Positions 14,329-15,904 of a stretch of 15,904 nt of DNA are shown here, in pieces. Within the stretch, counting starts at the first letter, position 1; every line of letters starts with the position of its first letter. The notes under the pieces were generated by a model. That model saw only the letters and a program-made list of their open reading frames with translations. It was not told the origin of the DNA and made no database searches. A program made the translations under genes and the position numbers. This stretch comes from Burkholderiales bacterium. GTDB lineage: Bacteria; Pseudomonadota; Gammaproteobacteria; Burkholderiales; Casimicrobiaceae. The DNA is taken from positions 1-15,904 of the forward strand of contig JAIRPA010000115.1 of the NCBI GenBank assembly GCA_031257235.1, written 5' to 3'.

Positions 14329-14402
14329 CTCAAATCACCACTTAATTTATGGTGTTGTGGCAGAATGTCACAAAAGTAACTTTAAGATATTCTTTTTTGC
14401 CT

Positions 14403-15467
14403 ATGACACCGCTTGTGAGCATGTTGCAGTTTATTATAATCGCATCAATTGTGTTTATTGTGAGCGCATTATCCGTTGCGCTGTTGTGGCTTTTCCGCAA
14501 CAAATTGCCGCACGACACACCTAACCACCGAACTTTGCATCAAGAACCCATTCCCAGCGTCGGCGGGCTTTCCGTGTGGAGCGGGTTGCTCTTCGGCGTG
14601 GCGGCTATTCTGGCGGTCTACGGGCGCGAATCCGAACTTTTCCGCTATCACTGGGCGGCACTTTTGGTCGGCGTGCTTTTGCTGGTCGCCGTTTCCTTAA
14701 GAGACGACTTCAAACACGTCTCCCCTTTATATCGGCTTGTCTTCCAGTGCGTTGCCGCCATTTTGGTGACCGCCTGTTGGAGCGTCACCGAAACCTCTCT
14801 TCAGCCCTCCATGTTCGACGTTTACGGGCTTTTTTCCGCGCCGCGCTTTACCGTTTTGTGCGCCATCGTGTTTTTTGTGATGTGGATGGCAAACCTCTTT
14901 AATTTTATGGACGGCGCAGACGGGCTTGCCGCCACCATGGTGACCATCGGCTTTTCTACCTTGGCAATTGCCGCCCGTCATATGGGGCTTTCGTGGTGGT
15001 GGTTGCCTGCCCTCACCGTGGTGGCCATTCTGCCTTTTGCTCTTCTAAACCTGCCGCCCGCAAAAATGTTTTTGGGCGATGTGGGTGCTATTCCTACGGG
15101 CTTTTTGGCGGCAGGATTGGGCGGGTTGGGCATTGTGGAAGACGCTTGGTCTTTGTGGTTTGTCATCCTCACGTTTTTGCCTTTTATCATGGATGCCTCC
15201 GTGACCCTCGCGCGCCGCCTTCTCAAGTGCGAGAGAGTTTGGGAGGCGCACAACAATCACTATTTCCAACGTTTGATCCGCTTAGGATTGGGGCATCGCG
15301 GCGTTTTGCTGATGTTTGCCACGCTGATGGTCGGTTGCGCCGGGTCCGCGCTTTTTTGCCTTTATTCAGGGCTTTCTTTGTTCTTAGCCCTACTCCTCTG
15401 GACGCTGATTCACGCGGCTTTTTTTGTGGCGGTGGATGTGGCGTGGCACCGGAGAAAAGGCGTGTGA
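14403..15467 (+). CDS. WecA/MraY-type polyprenyl-phosphate sugar-1-phosphate transferase
   Basis: A multi-spanning inner-membrane enzyme of the glycosyltransferase 4 family. These transfer a sugar-1-phosphate (often GlcNAc-1-P) from a UDP-sugar to undecaprenyl phosphate, starting O-antigen, enterobacterial common antigen or similar glycans. Family motifs are clear: DTPNHRTLHQEPIPSVGG (residues 38-55), the Mg-binding DD at 101-102, NFMDGADGLA (167-176), FLGDVG (223-228) and AHNNHYFQR (282-290). About ten hydrophobic segments are visible. The 354-residue length is normal. The start is uncertain: ATGs at 14349, 14403 and 14421 share the frame and none has a good ribosome binding site; 14403 is chosen because it leads straight into the first membrane helix. 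The sugar cannot be inferred, and no glycan gene cluster is seen. Confidence 0.92.
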   Translation: MTPLVSMLQFIIIASIVFIVSALSVALLWLFRNKLPHDTPNHRTLHQEPIPSVGGLSVWSGLLFGVAAILAVYGRESELFRYHWAALLVGVLLLVAVSLRDDFKHVSPLYRLVFQCVAAILVTACWSVTETSLQPSMFDVYGLFSAPRFTVLCAIVFFVMWMANLFNFMDGADGLAATMVTIGFSTLAIAARHMGLSWWWLPALTVVAILPFALLNLPPAKMFLGDVGAIPTGFLAAGLGGLGIVEDAWSLWFVILTFLPFIMDASVTLARRLLKCERVWEAHNNHYFQRLIRLGLGHRGVLLMFATLMVGCAGSALFCLYSGLSLFLALLLWTLIHAAFFVAVDVAWHRRKGV

Positions 15468-15587
15468 GCCACTTTTTTGAAAACGCTTTTTATCGTAAGC
15501 CTTTTTTGTAAACCCCGATGACGCGCGATTCATGCTGTTTCAAGCCTTTGCCCCACCCGGCATTTTGGATTGCGCTTCGTTCCCTGC

Positions 15588-15593
15588 TATCAT
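15588..15593 (+). promoter_or_regulatory. -10 element abutting the bepA start
   Basis: TATCAT lies 6 nt before the ATG at 15600, with TTGGAT 17 nt further upstream. Transcription would begin at the start codon, predicting a leaderless mRNA; no Shine-Dalgarno sequence is present. Confidence 0.4.
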
Positions 15594-15599
15594 CACACG

Positions 15600-15904
15600 A
15601 TGAGTGATCACCGTTTTTTTCGCCCAAAATTTCGTTTGATGGTTTGCGCGGCTATCTCCACCGCGTTGATCGTCTCGCCGCTTTCCTTATTCGCGCAAAC
15701 CCTGCCGTCCTTGCCGGACTTAGGGGATGTCTCACAAAAACTTTTAACGCCCTCGCAGGAAAGAAAAATCGGCGAAGGCATCATGACGCAAATGCGCGCC
15801 GACGGCGTGTACATGAACGACCCGGAAGTCAACGATTACCTTGATCTTTTAGGTCATCGTCTTGTGGCCGCCGATAAAGACACTCGGCAACCTTTTGATT
15901 TTTT
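15600..15904 (+). CDS. bepA: BepA-like periplasmic M48 metallopeptidase (5' part)
   Basis: Only the first 101 codons lie in the window. They encode a basic N-terminus and a hydrophobic stretch (FRLMVCAAISTALIVSPLSL) with likely cleavage after LFA. LPDLGDVSQKLLTPSQERKI and GEGIMTQMRADGVYMNDPEV follow, then DYLDLLGHRLVAA. This is the usual start of BepA/YfgC-type proteins, which carry an M48 zinc-protease domain and C-terminal TPR repeats and help assemble or degrade outer-membrane proteins such as LptD. The HExxH motif and TPRs would lie beyond the right edge. It starts 132 bp after the transferase and probably has its own promoter. Confidence 0.85.
   Translation, partial: MSDHRFFRPKFRLMVCAAISTALIVSPLSLFAQTLPSLPDLGDVSQKLLTPSQERKIGEGIMTQMRADGVYMNDPEVNDYLDLLGHRLVAADKDTRQPFDF

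Overview
The window looks like a chromosomal segment of a betaproteobacterium, probably Burkholderiales-like. The evidence is a Gram-negative porin of the 16-strand type with a typical betaproteobacterial signal peptide, a clpS gene divergent from a cold-shock gene, an adjacent guaB-guaA pair, and tRNAs with encoded CCA ends. This placement is inference from gene content; no rRNA or marker tree is available here.

Layout: clpS (minus) and a CspA-type cold-shock gene (plus) diverge at the left end. After a clear terminator come about 270 bp of palindrome-rich intergenic repeat. Then follows a 2.7-kb mosaic of broken phage 'large polyvalent protein' coding sequence (about 1239-3960): a BECR-nuclease-like segment, two diverged tandem copies of one phage segment, and an HESGH metallopeptidase-like segment. 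A gene-poor stretch follows (4085-4605) with a long inverted repeat, 12-bp iterons and a minus-strand terminator. Next are divergent tRNA-Arg(ACG) and tRNA-Leu(TAA). A second, longer copy of the composite repeat (about 5012-5775) contains nine units of a 52-bp tandem repeat.

The core metabolic block comes next: 5-formyltetrahydrofolate cyclo-ligase (minus) divergent from guaB and guaA, the two enzymes that convert IMP to GMP. The guaB-guaA gap holds two consecutive hairpins, the second with a U-tract ending 16 nt before the guaA start, which is an attenuator-like layout. A small accessory island then follows: a truncated gene end overlapping a class II Fic enzyme gene, an HTH regulator, and an inverted fragment of the same phage nuclease module seen at 1.2-1.7 kb. 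The right end is housekeeping and envelope genes: ychF and a porin (both minus), a WecA/MraY-type polyprenyl-phosphate sugar-phosphate transferase, and the start of a BepA-like periplasmic M48 peptidase (plus).

I see no complete new defence or mobile system. The most unusual content is the phage-protein mosaic with a distant inverted relic, the composite palindromic repeats, the guaA leader, and the Fic-HTH island bordered by these elements.
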